Shown: piece by piece, positions 18,212 to 27,687 of the stretch
Layout of the letters: every line of letters starts with the position of its first letter
How positions within the stretch are numbered: the first letter of the stretch is position 1
Translations under genes and position numbers: made by a program
Notes under the pieces: model-generated
What the model saw: the letters and a program-made list of their open reading frames with translations, nothing else
What the model was told of the DNA's origin: nothing
The model's database searches: none
DNA from: Microbulbifer agarilyticus S89
Lineage (GTDB): Bacteria; Pseudomonadota; Gammaproteobacteria; Pseudomonadales; Cellvibrionaceae
NCBI RefSeq assembly: GCF_000220505.1
Contig: NZ_AFPJ01000020.1
Coordinates: 29,177-93,176 of the forward strand
Length of the DNA: 64,000 bases
Reading direction: 5' to 3'

Positions 18212-21200
18212 TCAGTCGACAAACACACGGGCGTTGCGGAACAGACGCATCCAGCCGGAATCTTCATCCCAGTCATCCGGACGCCAGCTGTTGCTGACGG
18301 CACGCGCGACACGCTCGGGATGCGGCATCATGATGGTGACGCGTCCGTCTTCGGAACACAGCGAGGTAATACCGTTTACCGAGCCATTCGGGTTGGCCGG
18401 GTAGGTTTCGGTAATCTGCCGGTTGTTGTTCAGGTAGCGCACGGCAATGGTGCCCGACTGTTCACACGCTTCCAGTGCCTTCTGGTCGGCAAATTCCACA
18501 CGGCCTTCACCGTGGGCAACTGCCACCGGCATGTAGGATCCCGCCATACCTTTGAACAGTACCGACGGAGAATCTTCCACACCCACCAGCGCAAAGCGCG
18601 CTTCGTACTGCTCGGACAGGTTGCGCACAAAGCGCGGCCAGTGATCGGCCCCCGGAATCAGTTCCTTGATGACGGAGAACATCTGGCAGCCGTTACACAC
18701 GCCGAGGCCGAAGGTGTCTTTGCGATTAAAGAAGCCTTCGAACTGGTCGCGCGCACGGTCGTTGAACAGAATGGTCTTGGCCCAACCTTCGCCGGCGCCG
18801 AGTACGTCACCGTAGGAGAAGCCACCACAGCCCACCAGGCCTTTGAACTGATCCAGTTCAACACGGCCGGCGAGAATATCGCTCATGTGCACGTCGACGG
18901 CATTGAAGCCCGCGCGGTGGAAGGAATGTGCCATCTCCACCTGGCTGTTGACGCCCTGCTCCCGCAGGATCGCAATCTTCGGACGGACACCCTTGCTGAT
19001 GTACGGCGCGGCGATATCTTCGTTGACGTCGTAGCTCAGACTCACGGACAGGCCCGGGTCCTGCGTCGAGGTTTTGGCAATGGCGTCGAACTCTTGCTTG
19101 GCACAATCGGCGTTGTCGCGCAGCGCCTGAATGCGGTAGCTGGTTTCTGACCAGATCTGCTCCAGTTCCGCGCGGCTGCGGTTGAAGATCTCTTTGCCAT
19201 TGTTGGTGATGCACAGGGTTTCATTGTCGTTGAGGCCACCAATACGGTGCGCCGGTACGCCAACGGATGCGAAACGCCCTTCGATCATCTCGGCATCGGC
19301 CGCCGGCACCTGCAGTACCGCACCCAGCTCTTCGCTGAACAGGGCAGCGATAGCGTCGTCGTCGAGGTCAAAAATTTCGACATCCAGGCCCACGCGGCCG
19401 GCGAAGCTCATTTCCGCCAGCGTGGCGAACAGGCCACCGTCGGCGCGGTCGTGGTAAGCGATGACTTTTTCTTCGGCCAACAGCTGCTGCATCAGGTCGA
19501 AGAAACCCTTGAGGCGCTTGGCGTCGTCCAGGTCTGCCGGTCGGTCACCCAGCTGGTTGTATACCTGTGCCAGGCACGAGCCGCCGAGGCGGTTTTTACC
19601 CGCACCCAGGTCTACAAGAATCAGCTCACTCTCACCTTTCTTGGTGCGACGCAGCTGCGGGGTCACCACTTTGCGCACGTCGGTAACCGGGGAGAAGGCG
19701 GAAATCACCAGCGACAGCGGCGCCGTCACTGCCTTGTCCTCGCCGTTGTCGTTCCACGCGGTGCGCATGGACATGGAATCCTTACCAACCGGGATGGTGA
19801 TACCCAGGTCCGGACACAGCTCCATACCGATCGCCTCGACGGTGCGGTAGAGCTTCTCTTCTTCACCCGGGTGGCCAGCGGCACACATCCAGTTGGCGGA
19901 CAACTTGACGTCCGACAGCTGCTTGATCGGTGCACAGGCAATATTGGTGATTGCCTCACCCACCGCCAAACGGCCGGAGGCCGGCGCGTCCAGCAGCGCA
20001 ACCGGGGTACGCTCGCCCATGGACATGGCTTCGCCGGCGGTGCTGTCGTAAGAAACGGTAGTTACCGCACAGTCCGCAACCGGCACCTGCCAGGGACCGA
20101 CCATCTGATCGCGGCTGACCTGTCCGGTTACGGTACGGTCGCCAATGGTGATCAGGAAGTTTTTGCTCGCCACGGTAGGCAGACGCAGAACGCGCTCGGC
20201 GGCATCGTTCAGGTCGATCTTGCTGGTATCGAAAGCCTTGGTTTCGGCCTCGACCTTGGCAGCCTCGCGGTGCATCTTCGGCGGCTTGCCGAACAGTACG
20301 GACATGGGCAGGTCGACCGGCTTGGCGTCGAACTGCTTGTCATTCAGGGTCAGGTGCTTCTCGCTAGTGGCCTCACCCACCACTGCGAATGGTGCGCGCT
20401 CGCGCTCGCAGATTTTCTCGAAGCGGGCCAGGTCTTCCGGCATCACCGCCAGTACGTAGCGCTCCTGGGATTCGTTACACCAAATTTCCAGCGGGCTCAT
20501 GCCCGGTTCGTCAGAGGGTACATTGCGCAGTTCGAAGCTGCCGCCGGTACCACCGTCTTTCACCAGCTCAGGGAAAGCATTGGAGAGGCCACCGGCGCCC
20601 ACATCGTGAATAAACGCGATGGGGTTCTCGGCGCCCAGCTGCCAGCACTGGTCGATGACTTCCTGACAGCGGCGCTCGATTTCCGGGTTCTGACGCTGCA
20701 CAGAGGCGAAGTCCAGGTCTTCCGAACTGGAGCCGCTGGCCATACTGGACGCAGCACCACCGCCGAGGCCGATCAGCATGGCTGGGCCACCTAGGGCGAT
20801 CAGCTTGGCACCCGGTTGGAATTCCGGCTTGTCCACGTGGTCTTCACGGATATTGCCGTAGCCGCCCGCCAGCATAATTGGCTTGTGGTAGCCACGGCGC
20901 TCACCGTTGAAGTCTTCTTCAAAGGTACGGAAATAGCCGCAGATATTCGGACGGCCGAATTCGTTGTTAAAGGCAGCGCCACCGATGGGGCCTTCAATCA
21001 TGATATCCAGCGCGGTCACGATGCGGCCAGGCTTGCCGTAGTTCACTTCCCACGGCTGCAGGAAGCCCGGGATCTGCAGGTTGGATACGGTGAAGCCGGT
21101 AAGGCCAACCTTGGGCTTGGAGCCGCGGCCTACCGCGCCCTCGTCGCGGATCTCGCCACCGGCGCCGGTGCCGGCACCCGAAAACGGTGCAATGGCGGTC

Positions 21201-22090
21201 GGGTGGTTGTGGGTTTCCACCTTCATCAGCAGGTGGATGGCTTCCTGGCTGAAGCCGTATTCCTTGGTTTCCGGATCCGGGTAGAAACGGCCAGCGTTGT
21301 GGCCAACCACAACCGCCGCGTTATCCGCGTAGGCAGACAACACATTGTCGCCACCCTGGCGGTAGGTGTTCTTGATCATGCCAAACAGGGAGTGCGGCAT
21401 ATCTTCGCCGTCGATGGTCCAGCTGGCATTGAAGATCTTGTGGCGGCAGTGCTCGGAGTTCGCCTGGGCGAACATCATCAGCTCCACATCGGTGGGGTTG
21501 CGCTCCAGCTCCTCGAAGCTGGTCAGCAGGTAATCGATCTCGTCTTCCGCCAGCGCCAGACCCAGGTTCACATTGGCTTCCGACAGCGCATTGCGGCCAC
21601 CGCTCAGCACGTCGACGGTGCCCATCGGGCGCGGGCTCTCCACGCGGAACAGCTGCTCCGCCTGGGCCATTTCGGTAAAGACACTCTCCACCATACGGTC
21701 GTGCAGCAGCGCTGCCAGGTCGCCCCGTTCAGCTTCGGTTAATGCAACACCGGTAATGTAGTAAGCAACACCCCGCTCCAGGCGGTGGATATCCGTCAGG
21801 CCCGCGTTATGGGCAATGTCGGTAGCCTTGGACGACCAGGGAGAAATCGTGCCCGGACGCGGCACCACCAGCAGCAGCTCACCTTCCGGCAGATGCTTCT
21901 CTTCGGTGGGACCGTACTGCAGCAGCCGCTCCAGCAGCGCGAGGTCCTTGTCCCCCAGATTGTCGCTGTCAGAGAAGTGCACAAACTCGGCGTACACATC
22001 TGCAATGGCAGGCTGCAGGGCGCGGAGTTGGGTTAGCAGTTTTTGATGGCGGAATTTCGACAGTGCGGGAGCACCACGCAGAACTAGCAT
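18212..22090 (-). CDS. purL: Phosphoribosylformylglycinamidine synthase
   Basis: The large single-chain FGAM synthase of purine biosynthesis converts FGAR, glutamine and ATP to FGAM. I place the start at ATG 22090 ([19 protein letters not shown]), which aligns with the usual PurL N-terminus and gives 1292 residues, close to the E. coli length. Visible landmarks are the N-terminal PurS-like domain, the linker, two PurM-like ATP-binding halves (for example [15 protein letters not shown] and [15 protein letters not shown]), and a C-terminal class I glutamine amidotransferase. The amidotransferase has the nucleophile Cys in GVCNGCQM near residue 1130 and a PHPERV His/Glu segment. purM and purN are also in the window but about 33 kb away. 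The gene is monocistronic with its own terminator. Confidence 0.98.
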   Translation of the reverse strand: MLVLRGAPALSKFRHQKLLTQLRALQPAIADVYAEFVHFSDSDNLGDKDLALLERLLQYGPTEEKHLPEGELLLVVPRPGTISPWSSKATDIAHNAGLTDIHRLERGVAYYITGVALTEAERGDLAALLHDRMVESVFTEMAQAEQLFRVESPRPMGTVDVLSGGRNALSEANVNLGLALAEDEIDYLLTSFEELERNPTDVELMMFAQANSEHCRHKIFNASWTIDGEDMPHSLFGMIKNTYRQGGDNVLSAYADNAAVVVGHNAGRFYPDPETKEYGFSQEAIHLLMKVETHNHPTAIAPFSGAGTGAGGEIRDEGAVGRGSKPKVGLTGFTVSNLQIPGFLQPWEVNYGKPGRIVTALDIMIEGPIGGAAFNNEFGRPNICGYFRTFEEDFNGERRGYHKPIMLAGGYGNIREDHVDKPEFQPGAKLIALGGPAMLIGLGGGAASSMASGSSSEDLDFASVQRQNPEIERRCQEVIDQCWQLGAENPIAFIHDVGAGGLSNAFPELVKDGGTGGSFELRNVPSDEPGMSPLEIWCNESQERYVLAVMPEDLARFEKICERERAPFAVVGEATSEKHLTLNDKQFDAKPVDLPMSVLFGKPPKMHREAAKVEAETKAFDTSKIDLNDAAERVLRLPTVASKNFLITIGDRTVTGQVSRDQMVGPWQVPVADCAVTTVSYDSTAGEAMSMGERTPVALLDAPASGRLAVGEAITNIACAPIKQLSDVKLSANWMCAAGHPGEEEKLYRTVEAIGMELCPDLGITIPVGKDSMSMRTAWNDNGEDKAVTAPLSLVISAFSPVTDVRKVVTPQLRRTKKGESELILVDLGAGKNRLGGSCLAQVYNQLGDRPADLDDAKRLKGFFDLMQQLLAEEKVIAYHDRADGGLFATLAEMSFAGRVGLDVEIFDLDDDAIAALFSEELGAVLQVPAADAEMIEGRFASVGVPAHRIGGLNDNETLCITNNGKEIFNRSRAELEQIWSETSYRIQALRDNADCAKQEFDAIAKTSTQDPGLSVSLSYDVNEDIAAPYISKGVRPKIAILREQGVNSQVEMAHSFHRAGFNAVDVHMSDILAGRVELDQFKGLVGCGGFSYGDVLGAGEGWAKTILFNDRARDQFEGFFNRKDTFGLGVCNGCQMFSVIKELIPGADHWPRFVRNLSEQYEARFALVGVEDSPSVLFKGMAGSYMPVAVAHGEGRVEFADQKALEACEQSGTIAVRYLNNNRQITETYPANPNGSVNGITSLCSEDGRVTIMMPHPERVARAVSNSWRPDDWDEDSGWMRLFRNARVFVD

Positions 22091-22693
22091 CGCGGGAGAT
22101 AGCCTCTTGTCTGAATTTGAGCGCCTGCGGCCGGAAGCAACCGGTCGGTTTAGGGGGGGCACGCAGGTACACCGGGAATCGGAGCGCGCGCATTGTACCT
22201 GAAGCGACGCCGCTCCAACACTGTCACGGGGATTAACTGTACCAATGCACTGACTTCTTTAATAAAGAACACCCAGATGGCACTGAGAACGACCTCAATC
22301 GCCCTTAAATCGCTCTTGGCCAAGCCCATGTTCGGCTGCGCCAGCTACACTGAAAGGTGGATTGGAACAACCCCGACTTTCACAAACCAGGTCACGCAAT
22401 TTGGTCAAAATTGGTCAGACCCGGTAGAGATGGGGTAAAATTGCCGCGCTTTTGCCTAGTGCTGTTCAAATAATAGGCAAAGCCGGCATTGCCGATGTAC
22501 TGGATTCTCTTGGTACACGGTGAATCGACGCGAGACGCAATGGATAGCGCTCGCAGTGAAGCATGGATACCGGCCACACATACGTGGATGTCCGGGAGAA
22601 AGATCCGGATAGAAGGTGTTGCGTACCCAGCAGGTACCCAGGCCGAGCTTCACGCGTAAATAATGCTAACGAAAGGATTCGAGGGGACAGCCT
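22091..22693. other. Divergent intergenic region purL / mltF
   Basis: About 600 bases hold the promoters of the divergent purL and mltF genes. A direct repeat TTGGTCAAAA-TTGGTCA is seen at 22401-22417, followed by TAAAAT at 22436, a possible -10 element. I found no clear PurR-type palindrome and no convincing ORF. Confidence 0.5.
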
Positions 22694-24172
22694 ATGATCA
22701 TGAAAAGCCGACTGTTGCGATACAGCCGCCGCCTGGTAAAGGGGGTGGCGCTGGCCTGCTGTGCCTCTTTATTGGTCGCCAGCAAGGCGCCGAGCCTGCT
22801 GGAGAGGGTCAAGGCCTCCGGCAGTCTTGTCGTGCTGTCCCAGAATGGCCCCACCACCTATTACGAAGATGCCAACGGCCAGTACACCGGTTTCGAGTAC
22901 GGCATGCTGGAAGAGTTTGCCCGCGAGCTGGGTGTTGAGCTCGAAATCCGTGATGTGCACGACCTGAGCCACCTGTTCGGTGAGCTCGAAAACCCCGAGT
23001 CTGGCGCACACATGGCGGCATCCGGCCTCACGGTAACGTCCGAGCGCCGCGAGCAGGTCCGTTTCACGCCCTCCTACTTTGAGATTCGCCAGCAGGTCAT
23101 CTACCGCTTGGGTGAATCGCGTCCGCGCAGTGTGGGCGATCTGGCCGGTAAAACAATTGCGGTGATCGCCGGCAGTGCCCATGCCGAGCAGCTACGCAAG
23201 CTCGCCAAGCGCTACCAAGACCTGTCGTGGGAGGAAATCTCTGACGTCGACGCCATGGAGCTGGTGGAAATGGTCGATCAGGGCAAATACCACTACGCCG
23301 TTGTCGACTCCAATGCCTACGCGGTGCACCGCGGCCTGTACCCCAATACCCATATTGCCTTTAACCTGACCCAGTTCCAGCCGGTTTCCTGGGCCTTCCC
23401 CAAGGGCGATGACGACACCCTCTACCGCGCGGCGCGCAGCTTTATGGTGCGTGCCAACACCAGCGGCCTGGTGGCAGAACTGCGTGAACTGCACTTTGGG
23501 CATGTCAGCAAAATGAACGTGGGCGGTGCCAAGACCTTCGCCCAGCTCACCCGCGACCGCCTGCCCCGCTGGCGCGAAGAACTGCAGAAAGCGGCGGACA
23601 AGTACGGTGTGGATTGGGAGCTGCTGGCTGCCCTCAGCTACCAGGAATCCCATTGGAATCCGCGTGCCAAGTCACCCACCGGTGTGCGCGGCCTGATGAT
23701 GCTGACCCGCGCCACCGCGCGCGAGATGGGCGTAAATCGACTGGACCCACTGGAGAGTATCGACGGCGGGGCACGCTACCTGGTGCAGGTGCGCGACCGC
23801 ATCCCCGAGCGTATCCGCGAGCCAGACCGCTCCTGGATGGCGCTGGCCGCCTACAACATTGGCCTTGGCCATCTGGAAGATGCCCGCGTGCTCACCGAGC
23901 GCATGGGCGGCAACCCGGACCGCTGGGCAGACGTGCGCGACCACTTGCCACTGCTGGCTAAACGGCAGTACTACAAGACCCTGAAGCACGGCTACGCGCG
24001 CGGCTGGGAACCGGTGACCTACGTGCAGAATATCCGCCACTACCAGGCCCTGCTGACCTGGACCAACCGGATTGAAGAGCAGCGCCTGGCCGACGCCACA
24101 GCCAACGACAACAGTGAAGCACTCGCGGAAGTCCCCGCTGCGGAATCCGCTGCCTCCCAGTCAGCGCTCTGA
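22694..24172 (+). CDS. mltF: Membrane-bound lytic murein transglycosylase F
   Basis: The 492-residue protein has the MltF layout. An N-terminal hydrophobic segment (about 15-31) is followed by a periplasmic solute-binding-protein-like domain (about 38-270) and a C-terminal SLT/lysozyme-like domain (about 300-440). The catalytic Glu318 lies in SYQESHW, and the family blocks SPTGVRGLMMLT and MALAAYNIGLGHLEDAR are present. MltF cleaves the MurNAc-GlcNAc bond of peptidoglycan to 1,6-anhydro products, and the SBP-like domain modulates it allosterically. GAGGGG lies about seven bases before the ATG. It is monocistronic, with an intrinsic terminator after the stop. Confidence 0.93.
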   Translation: MIMKSRLLRYSRRLVKGVALACCASLLVASKAPSLLERVKASGSLVVLSQNGPTTYYEDANGQYTGFEYGMLEEFARELGVELEIRDVHDLSHLFGELENPESGAHMAASGLTVTSERREQVRFTPSYFEIRQQVIYRLGESRPRSVGDLAGKTIAVIAGSAHAEQLRKLAKRYQDLSWEEISDVDAMELVEMVDQGKYHYAVVDSNAYAVHRGLYPNTHIAFNLTQFQPVSWAFPKGDDDTLYRAARSFMVRANTSGLVAELRELHFGHVSKMNVGGAKTFAQLTRDRLPRWREELQKAADKYGVDWELLAALSYQESHWNPRAKSPTGVRGLMMLTRATAREMGVNRLDPLESIDGGARYLVQVRDRIPERIREPDRSWMALAAYNIGLGHLEDARVLTERMGGNPDRWADVRDHLPLLAKRQYYKTLKHGYARGWEPVTYVQNIRHYQALLTWTNRIEEQRLADATANDNSEALAEVPAAESAASQSAL

Positions 24173-24195
24173 TCGCACCCTTCTTTTGAGCAAAG

Positions 24196-24226
24196 CAGGC
24201 GGCCACTGGCCGCCTGTGGCGTTTTT
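24196..24226 (+). terminator. Intrinsic terminator of mltF
   Basis: A 9-bp perfect GC-rich stem (CAGGCGGCC / GGCCGCCTG), three-base loop and a TTTTT tract six bases later, 25 bases past the mltF stop codon. Confidence 0.85.
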
Positions 24227-24350
24227 GCTGCGCCTGCAAGCCCTGCCGCCGTGCAAGGCACCAAAATCCACCTATGCTTAGTGCACATACCCGAACAAAT
24301 CGGCGCCACCGCTGTTCAAGTGAACACGCACGCACAGTTTAGGAGACCCC

Positions 24351-24827
24351 ATGACCCGTAAACTCTTGCTCACTGCGCTCGCCACAACCCTGGCGGCATC
24401 TGTCGCCCTGCACGGCTGTAGCCGGAAATCCGATACCAATGACCCGGATACCGCACCCAAGACCGAAGCCGAAGTGGTGGAGGAAGTCACTGTTACCGAA
24501 CCGGATGCCACCACAACGCCGCCGACAGCCGACGGCACGGGAGATACCAGCACCGGAAATGCCAGCACCGATTCCCCCGAGAGCCCCAACAGCGAGGGCC
24601 AGCTGATCTGCAACGCGAAATGGTTTGAATGGGTCAACACCGAGGTGATGAACACCCAGGGGCTCGCCATCGCCGAACACTACCCCTCCGGCTTGCCGGA
24701 AGTCGGCTCCAAAGAGTGGTTCACCGCCATGGATAAGCTCACTGGTGGCGACGGTGCCCATGGGCCCGACGGCGGCAGTGATGAGTGGTGTTTTATGATG
24801 CAACAGCGCCTCAGCAACAACGACTGA
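24351..24827 (+). CDS. Lipoprotein of unknown function
   Basis: This 158-residue protein has a lipoprotein signal (lipobox ALHGC, Cys23). A Thr/Asp/Glu/Pro-rich disordered linker covers about 25-80, and the small C-terminal domain contains two Cys (ICNAKWFEWVN and DEWCFMMQQRL) that could form a disulfide in the periplasm. The C-terminal domain is rich in Trp and Gly and looks conserved, but I do not recognise its family. AGGAG precedes the ATG. It lies between mltF and a PepSY gene in the same direction but has its own leader. No function is proposed. Confidence 0.7.
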   Translation: MTRKLLLTALATTLAASVALHGCSRKSDTNDPDTAPKTEAEVVEEVTVTEPDATTTPPTADGTGDTSTGNASTDSPESPNSEGQLICNAKWFEWVNTEVMNTQGLAIAEHYPSGLPEVGSKEWFTAMDKLTGGDGAHGPDGGSDEWCFMMQQRLSNND

Positions 24828-24891
24828 TCGCCGCACCTAGCCAATACGTCGAGAAACCGGCGGGGCTGCCCGCCGGCTTCAGGAGTACAAC

Positions 24892-25173
24892 ATGAAGAAT
24901 GTAAAAAACTCACTGCTCGCCGTCACTCTGGGCGGCATTGCCGCGGTCGCAGCCGCACAGGACCACACCAAAGAGAAGAAGCCGCCGCCCGGTGCCATGG
25001 CTTTATCCATGGTGCTCACCAAGCTGGAGCAACAGGGCTACACCCCGGTCGTCGAAGTGTCCCTGGAAAAGGACCGCTGGGAAGTAGAAGCCTACAAAGA
25101 AGGCAAAAAGTGGGACCTGGAAGTCGACCCCAATAGTGGCGAGATTCTAGAGGTGCGGGAAGACACTAACTGA
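24892..25173 (+). CDS. Small secreted PepSY-domain protein
   Basis: This 93-residue protein has a signal peptide (cleavage near AAA-QDH) and one PepSY unit. The unit has an amphipathic helix (LSMVLTKLEQQGYTPVVEV), then WEVEAYKEGKKWDLEVDPNSGEIL with the usual 'D(P)xSGE(I/V)L' turn. PepSY domains bind or inhibit peptidases, and single-domain periplasmic versions are thought to act as sensors or inhibitors. AGGAG is six bases before the ATG. A GC-rich 8-bp hairpin (24857-24876) lies just upstream of that site. The stop is nine bases before dld, so the two are probably co-transcribed. Confidence 0.85.
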   Translation: MKNVKNSLLAVTLGGIAAVAAAQDHTKEKKPPPGAMALSMVLTKLEQQGYTPVVEVSLEKDRWEVEAYKEGKKWDLEVDPNSGEILEVREDTN

Positions 25174-25182
25174 TTCACTGCA

Positions 25183-26952
25183 ATGCCAGCAAGCTCATCC
25201 TCTTCCCGTGATATCCAAGCAAATGCCCAGGACCTGCTCGTGCAATTGGAGCAGCTGCTGGGCAGCAGCCGGGTGCTCAGCGATGCGGAACGCAACGAGC
25301 ACTACCGTACCGGCTATCGCACAGGGGAAGGCAACGCGCTCGCCGTGGTCTTCCCGGGCTCACTCCTGCAACTCTGGCAATCACTCGAGGCCTGCGTGCA
25401 CGCCGGTGCCATCATCATCCTGCAGGCGGCCAATACCGGCCTCACCGAAGGCTCCACTCCCAGCGGCAGTGATTACGATCGACCGGTTGTGGTGATCAAT
25501 ACCCTGCGCATGGACACCATTCACCTATTAGGCGAGGGCAATCGCCACGGTGAACAAGTTGTCGCCCTGCCCGGTGCCACGTTGCACAAGCTGGAAAAAC
25601 AGCTGGCGCCGCTGCAACGCTCGCCACACTCCGAGATTGGTTCTTCCTGTTTGGGGGCGTCGATTGTCGGCGGCATCGCCAATAATTCCGGCGGCGCACT
25701 CTGCCAGCGCGGGCCCGCCTACACCGAGCTAGCACTTTACGCACAGGTCGACGCCCGTGGCGAACTGCAACTCATCAATCATCTCGGTATTGAGCTGGGT
25801 AATACCCCCGAGGAAATACTCACTAACCTCGAACACGGCAATTTTGCAAACGTTGGGCCACTCGCTTACCCGGGCAGCCATCGGCGTCCGCGCATGGCCT
25901 CAGACCGGGAATATGTGGAGCGCGTACGCGATGTGGACGCCGACACCCCGGCGAGATTCAACGCCGACCCGCGCCGCCTGTTTGAAACCAGCGGCTGTGC
26001 CGGCAAGGTCGCCGTGTTCGCCGTACGCCTCGACACCTACCCCACCCCCAAGCGTACCCAGACGTTTTACATTGGCAGCGAAGACCCCGCCGTATTCGCA
26101 CGCCTGCGCAGGGGCCTGCTGAGCGAGCTGGCGACTATTCCGGTGCTCGGTGAATACCTCCACCGCGACATGTTTGATCTTGCAGCGGAGTATGGCCGGG
26201 ATAGTTTCTACCTGATCAATACACTCGGCACCGGCAACATGCCACGCTTTTTCGCCATCAAAGGTCGCATCGATGCGTGGCTGGAAAAACGCCGCTTCCT
26301 GCCGCGCTTTCTAAGTGAACGCTTACTACAAAAAATCAGCAAATTACTCCCGCAACATCTGCCCAGGCGCATGCTGGACTACCGGGAAAAATATCCGCAC
26401 CACCTGATCGTCAAGGTGGCCGACGACAGCATTGAAAGCACCCACCAATGGCTGCAAGCATTTTTTGCGAAGCAAGGAAATTCGGGGGATTTTTTTGTGT
26501 GCACAGCGGAAGAAGCCCGCAAAGCCATGCTGCACCGCTTTGTATCCGCCGGCGCTGCCATGCGTTACCAGGCGGTGCACCACAAGCGCGTCGGCGAATT
26601 ACTACCACTGGATATTGCGCTGCGGCGCAACGATATGGATTGGGAGGAAAAGCTGCCGGCAGAAATCGCCGACCAGTTGGAACAGCGCCTCTACTATGGC
26701 CACTTCTTGTGTAATGTCTTCCACCAGGATTACGTCCTGAAAAAAGACGCCGACCCCGAGGTGGTCAAAAAGGCCATGCTCACACTGCTCGACCAGCGGG
26801 GAGCGCGCTACCCCGCAGAACACAACGTCGGTCACCTGTATCAGGCGCCCGACGAGCAACGCGCATTCTTCGAACAACTCGACCCCACCAACACCTTCAA
26901 CCCCGGTATCGGCAAGACCGAAAAAACCCGCCGCTGCTGTAGCTGCGGCTAG
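25183..26952 (+). CDS. dld: Quinone-dependent D-lactate dehydrogenase
   Basis: This 589-residue peripheral membrane flavoprotein oxidises D-lactate to pyruvate and feeds electrons to ubiquinone. The N-terminal FAD-binding PCMH domain is visible (AANTGLTEGSTPSG and SSCLGASIVGGIANNSGG blocks). The C-terminal Dld-specific lobe has ...HKRVGELLPLDIALRRND..., YGHFLCNVFHQDY and FNPGIGKT. Length and block order match E. coli Dld rather than the glycolate-oxidase-type enzymes. The C-terminus ends in a Cys-rich RRCCSCG tail, which is unusual. The ribosome site is weak, so translation may be coupled to the PepSY gene nine bases upstream. Confidence 0.94.
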   Translation: MPASSSSSRDIQANAQDLLVQLEQLLGSSRVLSDAERNEHYRTGYRTGEGNALAVVFPGSLLQLWQSLEACVHAGAIIILQAANTGLTEGSTPSGSDYDRPVVVINTLRMDTIHLLGEGNRHGEQVVALPGATLHKLEKQLAPLQRSPHSEIGSSCLGASIVGGIANNSGGALCQRGPAYTELALYAQVDARGELQLINHLGIELGNTPEEILTNLEHGNFANVGPLAYPGSHRRPRMASDREYVERVRDVDADTPARFNADPRRLFETSGCAGKVAVFAVRLDTYPTPKRTQTFYIGSEDPAVFARLRRGLLSELATIPVLGEYLHRDMFDLAAEYGRDSFYLINTLGTGNMPRFFAIKGRIDAWLEKRRFLPRFLSERLLQKISKLLPQHLPRRMLDYREKYPHHLIVKVADDSIESTHQWLQAFFAKQGNSGDFFVCTAEEARKAMLHRFVSAGAAMRYQAVHHKRVGELLPLDIALRRNDMDWEEKLPAEIADQLEQRLYYGHFLCNVFHQDYVLKKDADPEVVKKAMLTLLDQRGARYPAEHNVGHLYQAPDEQRAFFEQLDPTNTFNPGIGKTEKTRRCCSCG

Positions 26953-26961
26953 GTCAGAACA

Positions 26962-27465
26962 TCAGAACTGAACCGTTACCGCGCTGGAGCCCGGCTTCAG
27001 GGTAAAGGTTTCCGTATTGCCATCGCGGGTAACGTTCACCGTATTCACCTGATCCCGTTCCATTTCCATCAGCATCGACTGACGCACCTGCAGCTTCTTG
27101 CCCTGCACCTCCGCCAGCGGCAACTCCTGATACACCCACACATCGTGCACATCCGCTTCCATTCCCACCCACTTGGGCTTGATCATTACACCATCGGCGG
27201 TGCGCAACTGAAAACGCTCATTCACATACGCCTCCATCTGCGCCTTGGCATCCTTCATTTCCTTGCTAGCACTCAATTGCAGCGCACGCTCCATATCCGC
27301 GATAAAGAAACGATGAGTGATTTCCAGAGACTGGGTGCGTTCATTCACAGCCATTTCAGTAAGACCGAAGTGGTAGCGATGGGCGTGGGCCTGTGATGCA
27401 AACAACAAAGCAACCAGAGACAGAAACGCAATCAATTTGGGAGTAGAAATACGCATTTTAGGCAT
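26962..27465 (-). CDS. DUF6702 family secreted protein
   Basis: The 167-residue product has a signal peptide (hydrophobic core LIAFLSLVALLFA, cleavage near AHA-HRYHF). A beta-rich mature domain follows, with TEMAVNERTQSLEITHRFFIADME typical of DUF6702 (split here over strand and helix). The start is uncertain: ATG 27465 (MPKMRIS) or ATG 27456 (MRIS), neither with a good ribosome site. The family is of unknown function and often lies next to M1-family metallopeptidase genes, as here. The gene converges on dld with a nine-base gap. Confidence 0.72.
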   Translation of the reverse strand: MPKMRISTPKLIAFLSLVALLFASQAHAHRYHFGLTEMAVNERTQSLEITHRFFIADMERALQLSASKEMKDAKAQMEAYVNERFQLRTADGVMIKPKWVGMEADVHDVWVYQELPLAEVQGKKLQVRQSMLMEMERDQVNTVNVTRDGNTETFTLKPGSSAVTVQF

Positions 27466-27536
27466 CCAAGTGATACAGCTATGGAATATAAGAAGTGTAA
27501 GACGCGGTAACAAAAGACCACAAAATTACGGGCGAA

Positions 27537-27655
27537 GGTGGCGGTGCCGGGTACAGACTTGTGAGGCCTTCAAAAACAGGATGTTTTTGCAGAGCCCCCA
27601 GGGATGGGTGCACGGCGTGTCTCACAAGTCTGTACCCGGTAGCGTCACCGCCACC
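27537..27655. repeat. Long inverted repeat with structured 55-nt loop
   Basis: The left arm (27537-27565) and right arm (27621-27655) pair over 19 perfect bp (27547-27565 with 27621-27639). They pair again over 10 bp (27537-27546 with 27646-27655), with a six-base bulge on the right. The loop holds a nested AAAAAC/GTTTTT hairpin (27572-27588). It lies between the M1 peptidase gene and DUF6702 on the same strand. It may end or protect the peptidase mRNA, or be a dispersed extragenic repeat. No transposase lies between the arms. Confidence 0.85.
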
Positions 27656-27687
27656 GGGCCAGATGGGACCATGCCGCAGTTTCGCGC

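Noticed and set aside
19247-20794. Long open frame (515 codons) on the plus strand opposite purL
   Set aside because: It lies wholly antisense to the conserved purL gene, has no ribosome site, and its low-complexity His/Gly/Gln-rich translation is what GC-rich codons give when read in reverse.
22694-23500. Amino-acid ABC transporter binding protein in the first half of mltF
   Set aside because: The SBP-like domain is continuous with an SLT transglycosylase domain with catalytic Glu; the whole matches MltF.
27537-27655. Inverted repeat as ends of an insertion sequence
   Set aside because: Only 55 bases lie between the arms and no transposase is present.
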